Shown here one piece after another: positions 1-9,069 of a stretch of 47,356 bases of DNA. A program made the translations under genes and the position numbers. Source of the DNA: Candidatus Enterococcus murrayae (GTDB lineage: Bacteria; Bacillota; Bacilli; Lactobacillales; Enterococcaceae). Position 1 is the stretch's first letter, and the number at the start of each line of letters is the position of its first letter. The stretch is taken from NCBI RefSeq assembly GCF_017315985.1, contig NZ_JAFLVR010000063.1, positions 1 to 47,356 of the forward strand, given 5' to 3'. The notes under the pieces are model-generated. The model saw only the letters and a list, made by a program, of their open reading frames with translations. It did no database searches and was not told the DNA's origin.

Positions 1-17
1 GATATACTTATTCTATA

Positions 18-23
18 TATAAT
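18..23 (+). promoter_or_regulatory. Possible -10 box for the hydrogenase operon
   Basis: A TATAAT hexamer lies 75 bases upstream of the hydC start. The matching -35 region would fall at or beyond the window edge, so only half of the promoter can be judged. The surrounding sequence is very AT-rich and chance matches are likely. Confidence 0.3.
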
Positions 24-97
24 ATTTTTTTTGCTAATGGAATAATTATAATCATTCTAAAAATTCGATTTAGTATTAGAAAGGAGGAGTTAAAATT

Positions 98-598
98 ATG
101 AGTACCGATGCAGCATTTGAATTTATTGAAACAGAAAGTCAGCGTCAAGAATTTCAAGCTTGTGTGGAAGAGTTAAGGGGACAACGTGGTGCACAAATGC
201 CAGCCTTGCAGGAAGCTCAAAGGATTTATGGATATTTGCCAATCCAGATTATGAAAAGGCTTTCAAAAGAACTTGCGCTTTCCTTAGAAGAACTGTACAG
301 CACAGCTACCTTCTATGCGCAATTCACTTTTGTGCCTAAAGGAGATTACACAATCAGTGTGTGTATGGGAACAGCTTGTTATGTCAAAGGAGCCGGAGAT
401 ATTTTAGAATCATTTTCTACCGAGCTGAATATTGAATCAGGTGAAACGACTGCTAATCGCAAATTCACTTTAGAATCCTGTAGATGTATCGGAGCCTGCG
501 GTCTGGCACCTGTATTAACTGTCAATGAAGAAGTCTACGGCCGCCTATCTAAGAAAAAAGCAGATAAAATATTAGTCACCTATCTAAATAGAAACTAG
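98..598 (+). CDS. hydC: HydC, NuoE-like [2Fe-2S] subunit of NADH-linked [FeFe]-hydrogenase
   Basis: This 166-residue protein is a thioredoxin-fold ferredoxin of the NuoE/24-kDa family, the small subunit of trimeric hydrogenases and NAD-dependent formate dehydrogenases. The [2Fe-2S] ligands are visible as CMGTAC (C-x4-C) and, about 38 residues later, CIGAC (C-x3-C). The N-terminal helical part is typical of NuoE and the length is normal. The ATG at 98 follows AAGGAGGAG with good spacing. It is the first gene of a three-gene set; hydB follows after 113 bases and hydA after that. By family knowledge it passes electrons within HydABC together with HydB, in the cytoplasm. A NuoE of complex I is unlikely, because the neighbours are a hydrogenase and a NuoF with extra ferredoxin domains. 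Confidence 0.88.
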   Translation: MSTDAAFEFIETESQRQEFQACVEELRGQRGAQMPALQEAQRIYGYLPIQIMKRLSKELALSLEELYSTATFYAQFTFVPKGDYTISVCMGTACYVKGAGDILESFSTELNIESGETTANRKFTLESCRCIGACGLAPVLTVNEEVYGRLSKKKADKILVTYLNRN

Positions 599-711
599 CA
601 AAATTTCGCTCCACTATCTTCCAATAATCCGATACCTGCAAAATAGTCGTGAAAGTTTCTTAGGACATTGTTGTTGTTGAATAGAATTCTTAAGAGTCAG
701 GAGTAAATAAT

Positions 712-2589
712 ATGAAAGATTGGAATGAACTAAAGGAACTTCGAGACACTTATCACCAGACAATCACGATACGCTTAGATGATGAAGATCGTAATGATTA
801 TCAATATGAAAAGGAAATACTAGTGTGTGCTGGAACAGGTTGTATTTCATCTAAGAGCAGTGAGTTTGTTGAGGCTTTAAAAACAGAATTAGCTAAAAAT
901 GATTTGACGGACAAAGTAAATATCGTAAAAACTGGATGCTTTGGACTTTGTGCGCAGGGTCCAATCGTCATTATTTATCCAGAAGCTGTCTTTTATCACC
1001 AAGTTCAAGCAAAACATGCGAAAAAAATCGTTTCTGATCATTTGATTAAAGGAAAACTAGTCGAGAAATTGTTATACCACGATATTGAAACTAAAGAAAT
1101 TATTAATAAATTGATGGATACACCCTTCTATCACAAGCAAAAACGTGTAGCTTTGCGAAATTGCGGCCGCATCAATCCAGAACAAATTGGGGAATACATT
1201 GCTTTTGACGGATATCAGGCCTTAGCAAAAGTAGTAAACAGTTTTTCTCGCGAAGATGTGTTGAACATCTTAGAAACCTCTGGTCTACGCGGTCGCGGCG
1301 GTGCTGGCTTCCCTACATTTATGAAGTGGTCATTTGCTAAGGCTAGCCAAGCAGATCAAAAGTACGTTATCTGTAATGCCGATGAGGGCGATCCAGGAGC
1401 CTTCATGGACCGTTCAGTTTTGGAAGGGGATCCGCACGCCGTCATAGAAGCGATGGCTATCGCGGGCTACACAATTGGGGCTAACCAAGGATACATTTAT
1501 GTTCGTGCAGAATATCCGATTGCCGTAAATCGCTTACGGATTGCAATTAAGCAGGCACGCGAGGAAGGGCTTCTAGGAAAACATATCTTTGGCAGCAATT
1601 TTTCTTTTGATTTAGATTTGCGTTTAGGGGCTGGCGCTTTCGTATGTGGCGAAGAAACGGCATTATTAGAAAGTATTGAAGGACATCGCGGCGAGCCGCG
1701 CCCGCGCCCACCTTTTCCTGCAGTCAAAGGTTTATTTGGAAAACCGACGATCGTGAATAATGTGGAAACATTGGCCAACATTCCTCAAATCATTTTAAAT
1801 GGGCCAGAATGGTTTGCTAGCTTCGGATCGGAAAAATCCAAAGGAACGAAGGTTTTCGCCTTAGGAGGGAAAATTCAAAATACCGGATTAGTTGAAATAC
1901 CGATGGGTACGACCTTACGAGAAATCGTTGAGGACATCGGCGGCGGTATCCCTGATGGCAAAAAATTTAAAGCGGCTCAAACTGGCGGTCCGTCTGGCGG
2001 ATGTATTCCACAAGAACATTACGATATACCGATCGATTATGAAAATTTGAAGCAAATCGGTTCGATGATGGGGTCTGGCGGTCTGATTGTCATGGATGAA
2101 GACAATTGTATGGTGGATATCGCAAAGTTTTTCTTAGAATTTACTGTAGAAGAAAGCTGTGGGAAATGTGTACCTTGCCGAGTTGGGACGAAACGTTTGT
2201 TGGAAATCCTAGACAAAATCACAATGGGTAAAGCAACGCTAGAGGACTTGGATAAGATGGAAGAGCTGTGCCACCATATTCAAGAAAATTCCTTATGCGG
2301 ACTTGGACAAACTGCTCCCAATCCGGTACTCTCCACTTTCCGTTATTTCAAAGAAGAATACTTAGCTCATGTTGAAGAACGACGCTGTCCGTCTGGTGTA
2401 TGTAAAAACTTGATCCAGTACCGTATTCTGCCAGAGAAGTGTACAGGTTGCCGGGCTTGTGCTAAAGGATGTCCAGTAAGTGCGATTAGTGGTGAAGTGA
2501 AACAACCTCACGAAATCGATCAGTCGATCTGTACGAAATGTGGCTTATGTATTGATACTTGTCGCTATGATGCGATCACGGTCATATAG
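712..2589 (+). CDS. hydB: HydB, NuoF-like NADH/FMN-binding subunit of [FeFe]-hydrogenase
   Basis: This 625-residue flavoprotein subunit has the domain order of bifurcating HydB. At the N terminus a thioredoxin-like [2Fe-2S] domain shows CAGTGC and CFGLC (residues about 38-85). The NuoF core follows, with the glycine-rich GRGGAGFP (about 195), CNADEGDPGAF, and GAGAFVCGEETALLE for FMN and NADH. The [4Fe-4S] N3-type site is ESCGKCVPCR plus a later Cys in SLCGLG. At the C terminus there are two ferredoxin motifs, CTGCRACAKGCP and CTKCGLCIDTC. It would exchange electrons with NAD(H) and HydA. The ATG follows AGGAG at 699-703. The stop overlaps the SD of hydA, so translation is probably coupled. 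A formate dehydrogenase beta subunit is the main alternative, and the adjoining HydA argues against it. Confidence 0.9.
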   Translation: MKDWNELKELRDTYHQTITIRLDDEDRNDYQYEKEILVCAGTGCISSKSSEFVEALKTELAKNDLTDKVNIVKTGCFGLCAQGPIVIIYPEAVFYHQVQAKHAKKIVSDHLIKGKLVEKLLYHDIETKEIINKLMDTPFYHKQKRVALRNCGRINPEQIGEYIAFDGYQALAKVVNSFSREDVLNILETSGLRGRGGAGFPTFMKWSFAKASQADQKYVICNADEGDPGAFMDRSVLEGDPHAVIEAMAIAGYTIGANQGYIYVRAEYPIAVNRLRIAIKQAREEGLLGKHIFGSNFSFDLDLRLGAGAFVCGEETALLESIEGHRGEPRPRPPFPAVKGLFGKPTIVNNVETLANIPQIILNGPEWFASFGSEKSKGTKVFALGGKIQNTGLVEIPMGTTLREIVEDIGGGIPDGKKFKAAQTGGPSGGCIPQEHYDIPIDYENLKQIGSMMGSGGLIVMDEDNCMVDIAKFFLEFTVEESCGKCVPCRVGTKRLLEILDKITMGKATLEDLDKMEELCHHIQENSLCGLGQTAPNPVLSTFRYFKEEYLAHVEERRCPSGVCKNLIQYRILPEKCTGCRACAKGCPVSAISGEVKQPHEIDQSICTKCGLCIDTCRYDAITVI

Positions 2590-2601
2590 GAGGTGGAGCA
2601 A

Positions 2602-4350
2602 GTGAAAGAAGTAATGATAACCATCAACGGAAAAATTTGTACTGCTCCAGAAGGAACGACGATTCTCGAAGCAGCGCGAATCAACAATATTGAAATCCCT
2701 ACTCTGTGCTTTTTAAAAGAAATCAATGAAATCGGCGCCTGTCGAATGTGTGTAGTAGAGGTCAAAGGAGCCCGCAGTTTGGTAACTGCCTGTGTCTACC
2801 CAATCAGCGAAGGAATGGAAATTACCACTAACTCAAAAAAAGTGTTCAATTCCCGCAGAGTAACTTTAGAGTTGATTCTTTCAACTCATGAACGAAAATG
2901 TCTTTCATGTATTCGAAGCGGAAATTGCGAACTGCAAAAACTCTGTAAGGAATTTAATGTGGCCGATGAAGATTATTTCAATGGCGAAAACTGCGAATAT
3001 GAATTCGACGATAGTGCTGTACACATGGTCCGTAATAATAATAAGTGTATTCTCTGCCGTCGTTGTGTCGCCGCTTGTTCAAAATGGCAGGCAGTAAGTG
3101 TTATCGGGCCGAACGAACGTGGTTTTAACACCCATATTGGCAGTGCCTATGAACAAAATCTAGGTGATGTGCCATGTATTTCCTGTGGACAATGTATCGT
3201 CGTTTGTCCAACAGGAGCGATACATGAAAAAGATCAGACTCAAGAAGTTTGGGATGCTCTAGAAGATCCGACGAAGCATGTGATCGTCCAGACTGCCCCT
3301 TCTATTCGGGTCACTTTAGGCGAAGCCTTTAACATGCCGATCGGAACAAATGTAGAAGGAAAAATGGTCGCTGCCTTACGTCAGATTGGTTTCGATAAAG
3401 TTTTCGATACAAACGTCGCTGCTGACTTTACAATTATGGAAGAAGCCAATGAGTTTTTAGAACGTGTTGGGAATAATGGACCGTTCCCGATGTTCACTTC
3501 TTGTTCGCCTGGCTGGGTAAAATACTGTGAACACTATCATCCCGAACTGATTCCTAACCTGTCAACCTGTAAATCACCGCAGCAAATGTTTGGCGCCTTG
3601 GCAAAAACCTGGTATGCCGAAAAAGAAGGGATCGATCCAAAAGATATTTTTGTAGTAGGCATCATGCCGTGTACTGCGAAAAAATTTGAGGTTACTCGTG
3701 AAGATGAAGCCGCAGCTGGCTACTCCGACTGTGATGTTGCGTTGACTACTCGTGAATTAGCTAGGATGATCGACAAAGCCGGGGTTCGTTTCGTGGAGTT
3801 GGATGATGAGGCCTTTGATAATCCTCTAGGAGAAGCAACTGGTGCAGGCTATATTTTCGGTGCGACAGGAGGAGTTATGGAGGCCGCCTTGAGAACAGCT
3901 GCTGAAACTTTAGCCGGTCATTCATTGGAGCAAGTGGAATTCACAGAGGTTCGCGGAATGAAGGGCATCAAAGAAGCAACCTACGAAATGAGCGGCGCAA
4001 CGATCAATATAGCTGTAGCATCAGGAATCGGTAACGCCAAGAAGCTACTCAAGCAAATCGAATCAGGTGAGAAATTCTATCACTTCGTAGAAATCATGGG
4101 CTGCCCAGGCGGCTGCATCAACGGTGGTGGACAACCCGTCCAACCAGCTTCTGTTCGTAACTTCGTTGACTTGAAGACCAAACGTGCGGCTGCTCTATAT
4201 TCAGAAGATAAAGGCAAAGGATTGCGGAAATCCAATGAAAGCCCAATCGTCCAAAAAATCTACCAAGAGTTCTTAGAAAAACCAGGAAGTTTAAAAGCGC
4301 ATCATATACTTCATACCAGCTATCGTGATCGTACGAAGATTAAAGTATAA
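2602..4350 (+). CDS. hydA: HydA, catalytic [FeFe]-hydrogenase subunit
   Basis: This is the H2-forming or H2-oxidising subunit, about 582 residues with the same modular plan as Clostridium CpI. The N-terminal plant-type [2Fe-2S] domain (CRMC) is followed by the His-Cys3 [4Fe-4S] site (HERKCLSC), two ferredoxin clusters (CILCRRC and CISCGQCIVVCP), and the H-cluster domain. The H-cluster signatures are L1 TSCSPGW (residues 299-305), L2 MPCTAKKFE (Cys357) and L3 MGCPGGCINGGGQP (Cys501 and Cys505). L1 normally reads TSCCPxW, so its second Cys is Ser here. The C-terminal [2Fe-2S] domain of Thermotoga HydA is absent. AGGAGG at 2588-2593 lies 8 bases before the GTG at 2602. The GTG at 2593 overlaps this SD and is unlikely. 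No maturase gene is nearby. Confidence 0.92.
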   Translation: MKEVMITINGKICTAPEGTTILEAARINNIEIPTLCFLKEINEIGACRMCVVEVKGARSLVTACVYPISEGMEITTNSKKVFNSRRVTLELILSTHERKCLSCIRSGNCELQKLCKEFNVADEDYFNGENCEYEFDDSAVHMVRNNNKCILCRRCVAACSKWQAVSVIGPNERGFNTHIGSAYEQNLGDVPCISCGQCIVVCPTGAIHEKDQTQEVWDALEDPTKHVIVQTAPSIRVTLGEAFNMPIGTNVEGKMVAALRQIGFDKVFDTNVAADFTIMEEANEFLERVGNNGPFPMFTSCSPGWVKYCEHYHPELIPNLSTCKSPQQMFGALAKTWYAEKEGIDPKDIFVVGIMPCTAKKFEVTREDEAAAGYSDCDVALTTRELARMIDKAGVRFVELDDEAFDNPLGEATGAGYIFGATGGVMEAALRTAAETLAGHSLEQVEFTEVRGMKGIKEATYEMSGATINIAVASGIGNAKKLLKQIESGEKFYHFVEIMGCPGGCINGGGQPVQPASVRNFVDLKTKRAAALYSEDKGKGLRKSNESPIVQKIYQEFLEKPGSLKAHHILHTSYRDRTKIKV

Positions 4351-4361
4351 AAAAAGTGCTA

Positions 4362-4412
4362 AATGAATACTCTATGCCTCATCAATAATTGAGTTGGCAT
4401 AGAGTATTCATT
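4362..4412. terminator. Bidirectional terminator between hydA and the RCC1 gene
   Basis: A perfect 17-bp inverted repeat (4362-4378 with 4396-4412) sits between two converging genes, and the minus-strand stop begins at 4416. On the minus strand the hairpin is followed a few bases later by a T-run (plus-strand A-run at 4349-4355). On the plus strand the T-run is weak. Confidence 0.65.
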
Positions 4413-4415
4413 CAT

Positions 4416-7400
4416 CTATGGAATTTTTACTTTCCCAAATTGATTTGTTTTCTGATCCCAAGCATAGTTCTGAATTGTTGTATCTGGTTCTAGATAAACC
4501 GTTAGCCAATAGACCTCTTTTCCAGTACAATTTAGGTGAATATTTTGGGAGCTATCAAGCTTTGAGATATTTTGTTCATTTTCTACTTCAGTTAAGACAA
4601 ACCCAAGATATTTATAGTATTGGGGTGTGATCCAATCGACCTTGATTCCCTTGAAGCCTTTTTGTAACGAAAGTAAATACTCATTATAAGAAACAATTTT
4701 ATTAATATCGCCACTATTGACCACAACGTTTTTAGTCGAAAACTTCTGATCGTAATTCGGCAACTTTACATTATTTAAAGATAAGAAACCACTGCTTGGT
4801 CTCTTGATTGACGAAGTAGAATTTTGAATCACTTGTCGTGCATGTAATATGATTGATGTATAAGATTTGTAAAGAACATTTACCGTAATATCATCAACAG
4901 CTTCAGCAGCTTTAAAAGTTACCTCATTATTGTCACCAATTTCTGTCATGTTACTCACATTGATTGGAAAAGTTGTTACTGGTACGCCGTTAGTCATCTT
5001 GTACTCGATGGGCAGATATTCAATATCATCTATCAATAGCTCTGGAACCATTCGTCTATACGTAACCTTTTTTAAAACCTCCTCTGTTTCCATAGTAAAA
5101 GAGTTAAGTTTTTCTCCTTCACTATCGACACCTAAATAATGAACTTTAGCGAAAGCTTGCGCATTTTTCTCATAGTGGAAAGAATGAAGATACTTTTCGC
5201 TTACCGCTAACTCACCCTCATCAGCTTCAAGGTTATCGTTATTAGCAGCAGCTACGCCGTTAAGTGTATAAGTCTTTTCTGATGATTGTGGCGTGTAAAA
5301 TTGCCATGCTTCTTTAAACAGAGGTAGCCACTCCTCCTCTACCCATTCTTCGATCCAGCTATCAATCCATGCTTTCACTTTGCTCTCAATTGCTTGCAAC
5401 CAAGTCATTCCAGAAGCTTCAAAATCACTTTTTGTTTTTGTAAGAACAGCCGCCCGCTGTTGTTCGACTTGATTATCTTTGACTTCTTCTGAATCAAATA
5501 AGCTATTCCATTGCTCATCACTCAGCTTGGCTACTTTTGCTTTATCATAGCCAAAAGTTGGCGGTTTAGTTTTTGTACCAATAACTTTTCCATTCTTATC
5601 TAAAGGAAACCCAACCAATTTTTCAATCCCATCATTTGTCACCTTAGACACATTTTTGCTCGTGGGTTTGTATAGAATATTACTTGTATCCGCATGGTCA
5701 ATTCCGTTATGTTCAATAGTCATTTCAGTATAATAATTGTCAAATATTTTACGACTTACTACGGCTGGTTCTGCGCCATAGTAATTGGTTTTGACTAAAA
5801 CCCAAATAATACAATTGTCCGTTACTTCGATACTTTCATCTTCCAATTTGACTTCTGGTTGATCTACTCCTTGCTTGATTCCCTTCCAGCTATTTTTTTC
5901 GGCTAAATCAAGTGCAGTATATCCTAAAGAAGCAGCCTGATTATATGCTGTATTGAATTCTTCCTCTGAAGGACTGCTGATTTCTATATTGGGATCATCT
6001 GTATCATAAGGCATGATTAAATACTTCGTTTCCTTTAATTCAGGCTCCACAGTCAAATTTAACTGCGCACTATGATAGGCGCTGCCCAATCCAATCTCAA
6101 TTTTTACCTTCTCTTTTACTTGTTGTGATTTGTAATGTTTTTTTCTTGGCGCTTCAATCTCAATATTTCCAGGGATTACCCTTGGCGAACCGCGCATAAA
6201 CATGATTTCATAGTTATAATAATCATACAAGCCAAATCGATCCGCAGCTCCAGTCGCAGTAATCGGAAGGTCATAGGATTTATCATAATCCCATCCCCAA
6301 GCTATGTTCCCAGAACCATTATAAGACTGTTTATAAATATTTCCTGTGGAATCCAAAATTGTCACTGACGATTCAAAAAAACTCATTTCAACAGTATAGG
6401 GAAACTCTGCATTCTGAGTCCCCGTAAAATCATTCGGCTCTCCGCCTGTAGCGATCTCAATCCAACTTTTTTCATCTTCTTGAACTTCTGGAACACTCGT
6501 CGTTTCAGTGACATGTTGTGGCAGATTAGTAGTTGAACGATTGTCCACGAACCACTCTCCGCTATACTCACTACTTGCAACGTAGTAATTGCCGCTATAT
6601 CGAACAGGACTATTATTTGTTCGTCGAATTACATAAACTAGTTTCCTATCTTGATTATCTATAAAGCAAACATTTCTGTGCGCCGCTCTCATTTGTGCTC
6701 TTGACGGATTTGTACTGGTAATATTTCCCATCTCTCCAACAGTTTTGTAATATTTTTTATCGTATATTGTTGGATGCTTTGCGTCTCCATCGGCAACATT
6801 CGACCACATACCTGTATCACGATAATTGTCGATCGTTGCAGTCAAACGGTCAATTTGTGAAAATGGGATATCATGGAACACCGGTGCCTTCAGTGCTTTA
6901 GAGCTGGGGTATGCGTAGAATTCTGTATCGCCATCTCCCAGCGTTTTGGGAAGCTGTGTGGCCTTTTCCAGATATTTGTCCAGTTTTCCTTTTAATGGAT
7001 CTCTAAAATCATATGGATATGCTGTTGGTGTCGTTCCATATAGTGGACCGTCCGTCAGAAAGTTATAGTACAAATTTCCTCCCCAGACCCATGTACGTCC
7101 ATTTTGATCAATGAAATAGCCGTTATAATCATTGGCGTAAATTTTTTGTATTACAGGAGAATATGAAGCCGATGAAGTATCTATTTCCAATAATCTGGGC
7201 GTGGAAAAATCTCTAGGCCCGTTCATTCCTTTTCCATACAGCTTACCAAACTCATAGATTTTATTATCATTTGTCTGAACCATCGAATGATAAAATCTTG
7301 CATCAATATCTAGAATTTCTTTGTCATCAAAAAAAGTTACTTTGGTAGGTCGATTTCGTGTCGTTGTATTTCCTAGGCCTAGTTGTCCTTCAGCATTCAG

Positions 7401-8375
7401 TCCCCATACATAAAGATTACCTTCATTTGTCAGAACCATCACGTGTTGATACCCTACGGCAATTTTTTTTATTCCTTCAGACTGACTTAAATTGGTAAGA
7501 TCGTCAATCTCTTTTGGTGTTGTATTCGTTTCTCCCAACCATGGAATAAGCGTTCTAGAGCCATATCCCCATGCATAGACTTTGCCGGATTCTGTTACTG
7601 CATATACAGCAGTCAAATGCGCTTGCCCAGTAGCAACAAACGAAACTTTCTCAGGTAAATTCACTTTTTGGGGAATCCATTGGTTTGTGGTAGAACCTAT
7701 GCCCACTTTTCCATTCCTACCATCACCCCACGCATAAAGTTCTCCATCGGTAGTGATTGCATATTGGTTTACATATCCAGCTGTAATACTATCCAGTTTA
7801 ATATTGTTATCAATGAAAAAGTTGACACGTCTCATTCCACCTAAATAGTCGGTCTCCGGTAAGCCTAATCCTTGAACTCCATAATGATTGTATCCCCAAG
7901 TCCAAAGGGCCCCATGACTATCAATTGCCGAACCTCCCAATTGAAAATTTGCAGTCGATACAAATTTAACTGCTGACTGCTGAGAGACATTTCTTGCGGG
8001 AGCATCAGAAGCGGCAAGATCATAAGAAAACGGCTGCTGTTTGATCAATGGAATGATTTCGTTTTCGTCATCACTTTCTGAGCTTTTTTCATCGAATGAA
8101 TGACTTGATTCTATTGTTTTTTCATTAACTGTTTCCGAACTTTTTTTCTCAGATGTTGCGGCTGATTTTTCAACTGAAGAACTTGCAGAACTGCTAGCCT
8201 CCTTAGCTTTTCTACTAATTATTTCGGAGTTCTCTTCTGTTGAAGTGGTTGCAATTGTTGAATCAATGGGACTCCTTTCAGCTAAAGAAGTTGATTCTGC
8301 ATAAATGCCAGAATTCCCCTCAATAGAAAGGAGTAAAACGGCTAATAATAAGAACTTCACTATTCTTTTGTTCAA
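4416..8375 (-). CDS. Large secreted protein with RCC1-type beta-propeller repeats
   Basis: This 1319-residue protein has an N-terminal signal peptide (MNKRIVKFLLLAVLLLSIEG, probable cleavage after IYA) and a Ser/Glu-rich linker (about 25-110). A run of RCC1-like repeats (about 135-440) follows, each with an xxWGxN core, as in LWTWGYNHYG, LYAWGDGRNGKVGIG, VYAWGYG and LYVWGLNAEGQLGLG. The remaining C-terminal region of about 850 residues is unrecognised. It contains Trp-rich (about 960-1010) and beta-type segments and ends in FGKVKIP. No LPxTG motif, membrane anchor or lipobox is visible, so it is probably released or held by other surface proteins. The start is TTG after GGAGGG with 9-base spacing, 14 bases behind the stop of the preceding fibre-type gene. 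It is the last gene of the sipW operon. An adhesive or fibre-associated role is inference. Confidence 0.8.
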   Translation of the reverse strand: MNKRIVKFLLLAVLLLSIEGNSGIYAESTSLAERSPIDSTIATTSTEENSEIISRKAKEASSSASSSVEKSAATSEKKSSETVNEKTIESSHSFDEKSSESDDENEIIPLIKQQPFSYDLAASDAPARNVSQQSAVKFVSTANFQLGGSAIDSHGALWTWGYNHYGVQGLGLPETDYLGGMRRVNFFIDNNIKLDSITAGYVNQYAITTDGELYAWGDGRNGKVGIGSTTNQWIPQKVNLPEKVSFVATGQAHLTAVYAVTESGKVYAWGYGSRTLIPWLGETNTTPKEIDDLTNLSQSEGIKKIAVGYQHVMVLTNEGNLYVWGLNAEGQLGLGNTTTRNRPTKVTFFDDKEILDIDARFYHSMVQTNDNKIYEFGKLYGKGMNGPRDFSTPRLLEIDTSSASYSPVIQKIYANDYNGYFIDQNGRTWVWGGNLYYNFLTDGPLYGTTPTAYPYDFRDPLKGKLDKYLEKATQLPKTLGDGDTEFYAYPSSKALKAPVFHDIPFSQIDRLTATIDNYRDTGMWSNVADGDAKHPTIYDKKYYKTVGEMGNITSTNPSRAQMRAAHRNVCFIDNQDRKLVYVIRRTNNSPVRYSGNYYVASSEYSGEWFVDNRSTTNLPQHVTETTSVPEVQEDEKSWIEIATGGEPNDFTGTQNAEFPYTVEMSFFESSVTILDSTGNIYKQSYNGSGNIAWGWDYDKSYDLPITATGAADRFGLYDYYNYEIMFMRGSPRVIPGNIEIEAPRKKHYKSQQVKEKVKIEIGLGSAYHSAQLNLTVEPELKETKYLIMPYDTDDPNIEISSPSEEEFNTAYNQAASLGYTALDLAEKNSWKGIKQGVDQPEVKLEDESIEVTDNCIIWVLVKTNYYGAEPAVVSRKIFDNYYTEMTIEHNGIDHADTSNILYKPTSKNVSKVTNDGIEKLVGFPLDKNGKVIGTKTKPPTFGYDKAKVAKLSDEQWNSLFDSEEVKDNQVEQQRAAVLTKTKSDFEASGMTWLQAIESKVKAWIDSWIEEWVEEEWLPLFKEAWQFYTPQSSEKTYTLNGVAAANNDNLEADEGELAVSEKYLHSFHYEKNAQAFAKVHYLGVDSEGEKLNSFTMETEEVLKKVTYRRMVPELLIDDIEYLPIEYKMTNGVPVTTFPINVSNMTEIGDNNEVTFKAAEAVDDITVNVLYKSYTSIILHARQVIQNSTSSIKRPSSGFLSLNNVKLPNYDQKFSTKNVVVNSGDINKIVSYNEYLLSLQKGFKGIKVDWITPQYYKYLGFVLTEVENEQNISKLDSSQNIHLNCTGKEVYWLTVYLEPDTTIQNYAWDQKTNQFGKVKIP

Positions 8376-8389
8376 TGAATTACTCCCTC

Positions 8390-9046
8390 CTATTCCTCAC
8401 GTTTTTCTGCTAATATTTCATCGACTGTTCTTAGCGGCTCTGCGGTCTGTGGATCATCACTGCCCCACCAAGAAAGACGATAATCAAACTTCTTCGTATG
8501 GATTGCTTCTGTTTTTGCAACGATATCAAAACTCACATCTTTATAATTTTCTTTTTGATCATCAGGAATGACGAGTTTCACTTTTTCGAATAAGTTAGTA
8601 GATGTTTCGCCTGGGGCAAGCTTATCCAGATAATAATAATATCCGTCTTTCCCATCCTTCCATTTAGTTGTATCTAGACCAATCAATTGCACTTGATTAT
8701 CTAGCTGGACTTCGAAAGGCTCTCCATCTCTTATAGCTGCTGGAAAAACCATCAAACGTACAAATGCATCCAAGCTTTCTGTATTTTTCGCCGCAACAAC
8801 TTTATTGATCTCCGTATCAGTAGAAACTTCATCCAACTGTACGAAATCATCCACTAAAGCGACATTGAACAATGGATTTCCCGATTTGAAATGATTTTGT
8901 ACAGAGTCATTCGTTATAAACCAAGCGAATGTTGAAAGTGAAAGAAGACTAACAGTAAAAACAATAAGCGTTCTTCTTGTTAGTGTCCTCCTCTTTGAAA
9001 TCTTTGATCGAAGCCTACGAAAAATATTCTGAAGCTGATCCTTCAA
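8390..9046 (-). CDS. Second TasA/BsaA-like secreted protein with SipW-type signal peptide
   Basis: The protein has about 218 residues. A basic N-terminal stretch (KISKRRTLTRR) leads into a hydrophobic segment ending STFAWFITNDSVQNHFKSG. This matches the SipW-dependent signal peptides of TasA, CalY and BsaA proteins, in which an aromatic-rich (A/F)WF motif and an N-x-F-x-(S/T)G motif follow the core. The mature part is a small beta-type domain ending in a charged tail. It resembles the neighbouring 319-residue fibre protein in the signal region and in GYYYYLDKLAPGETS, which parallels WFYYIGTLAPGQTS there. The TTG at 9046 has GAGGTG 8 bases upstream; the TTG at 9067 has no good SD. It may be a minor fibre subunit or an initiator, like TapA in Bacillus (inference). 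Confidence 0.72.
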   Translation of the reverse strand: MKDQLQNIFRRLRSKISKRRTLTRRTLIVFTVSLLSLSTFAWFITNDSVQNHFKSGNPLFNVALVDDFVQLDEVSTDTEINKVVAAKNTESLDAFVRLMVFPAAIRDGEPFEVQLDNQVQLIGLDTTKWKDGKDGYYYYLDKLAPGETSTNLFEKVKLVIPDDQKENYKDVSFDIVAKTEAIHTKKFDYRLSWWGSDDPQTAEPLRTVDEILAEKREE

Positions 9047-9069
9047 AACAGCATCACCTCGTTTCAATA

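Noticed and set aside
1497-1781. Minus-strand frame inside hydB
   Set aside because: It lies wholly within a well-supported gene, has no SD, and its composition is that of an antisense reading.
2593-2601. GTG at 2593 as the hydA start
   Set aside because: It overlaps the AGGAGG SD itself; the GTG at 2602 has the correct 8-base spacing.
8305-8571. Plus-strand frame across the start of the RCC1 gene
   Set aside because: It is antisense to two supported genes, lacks an SD, and its product has no coherent domain.
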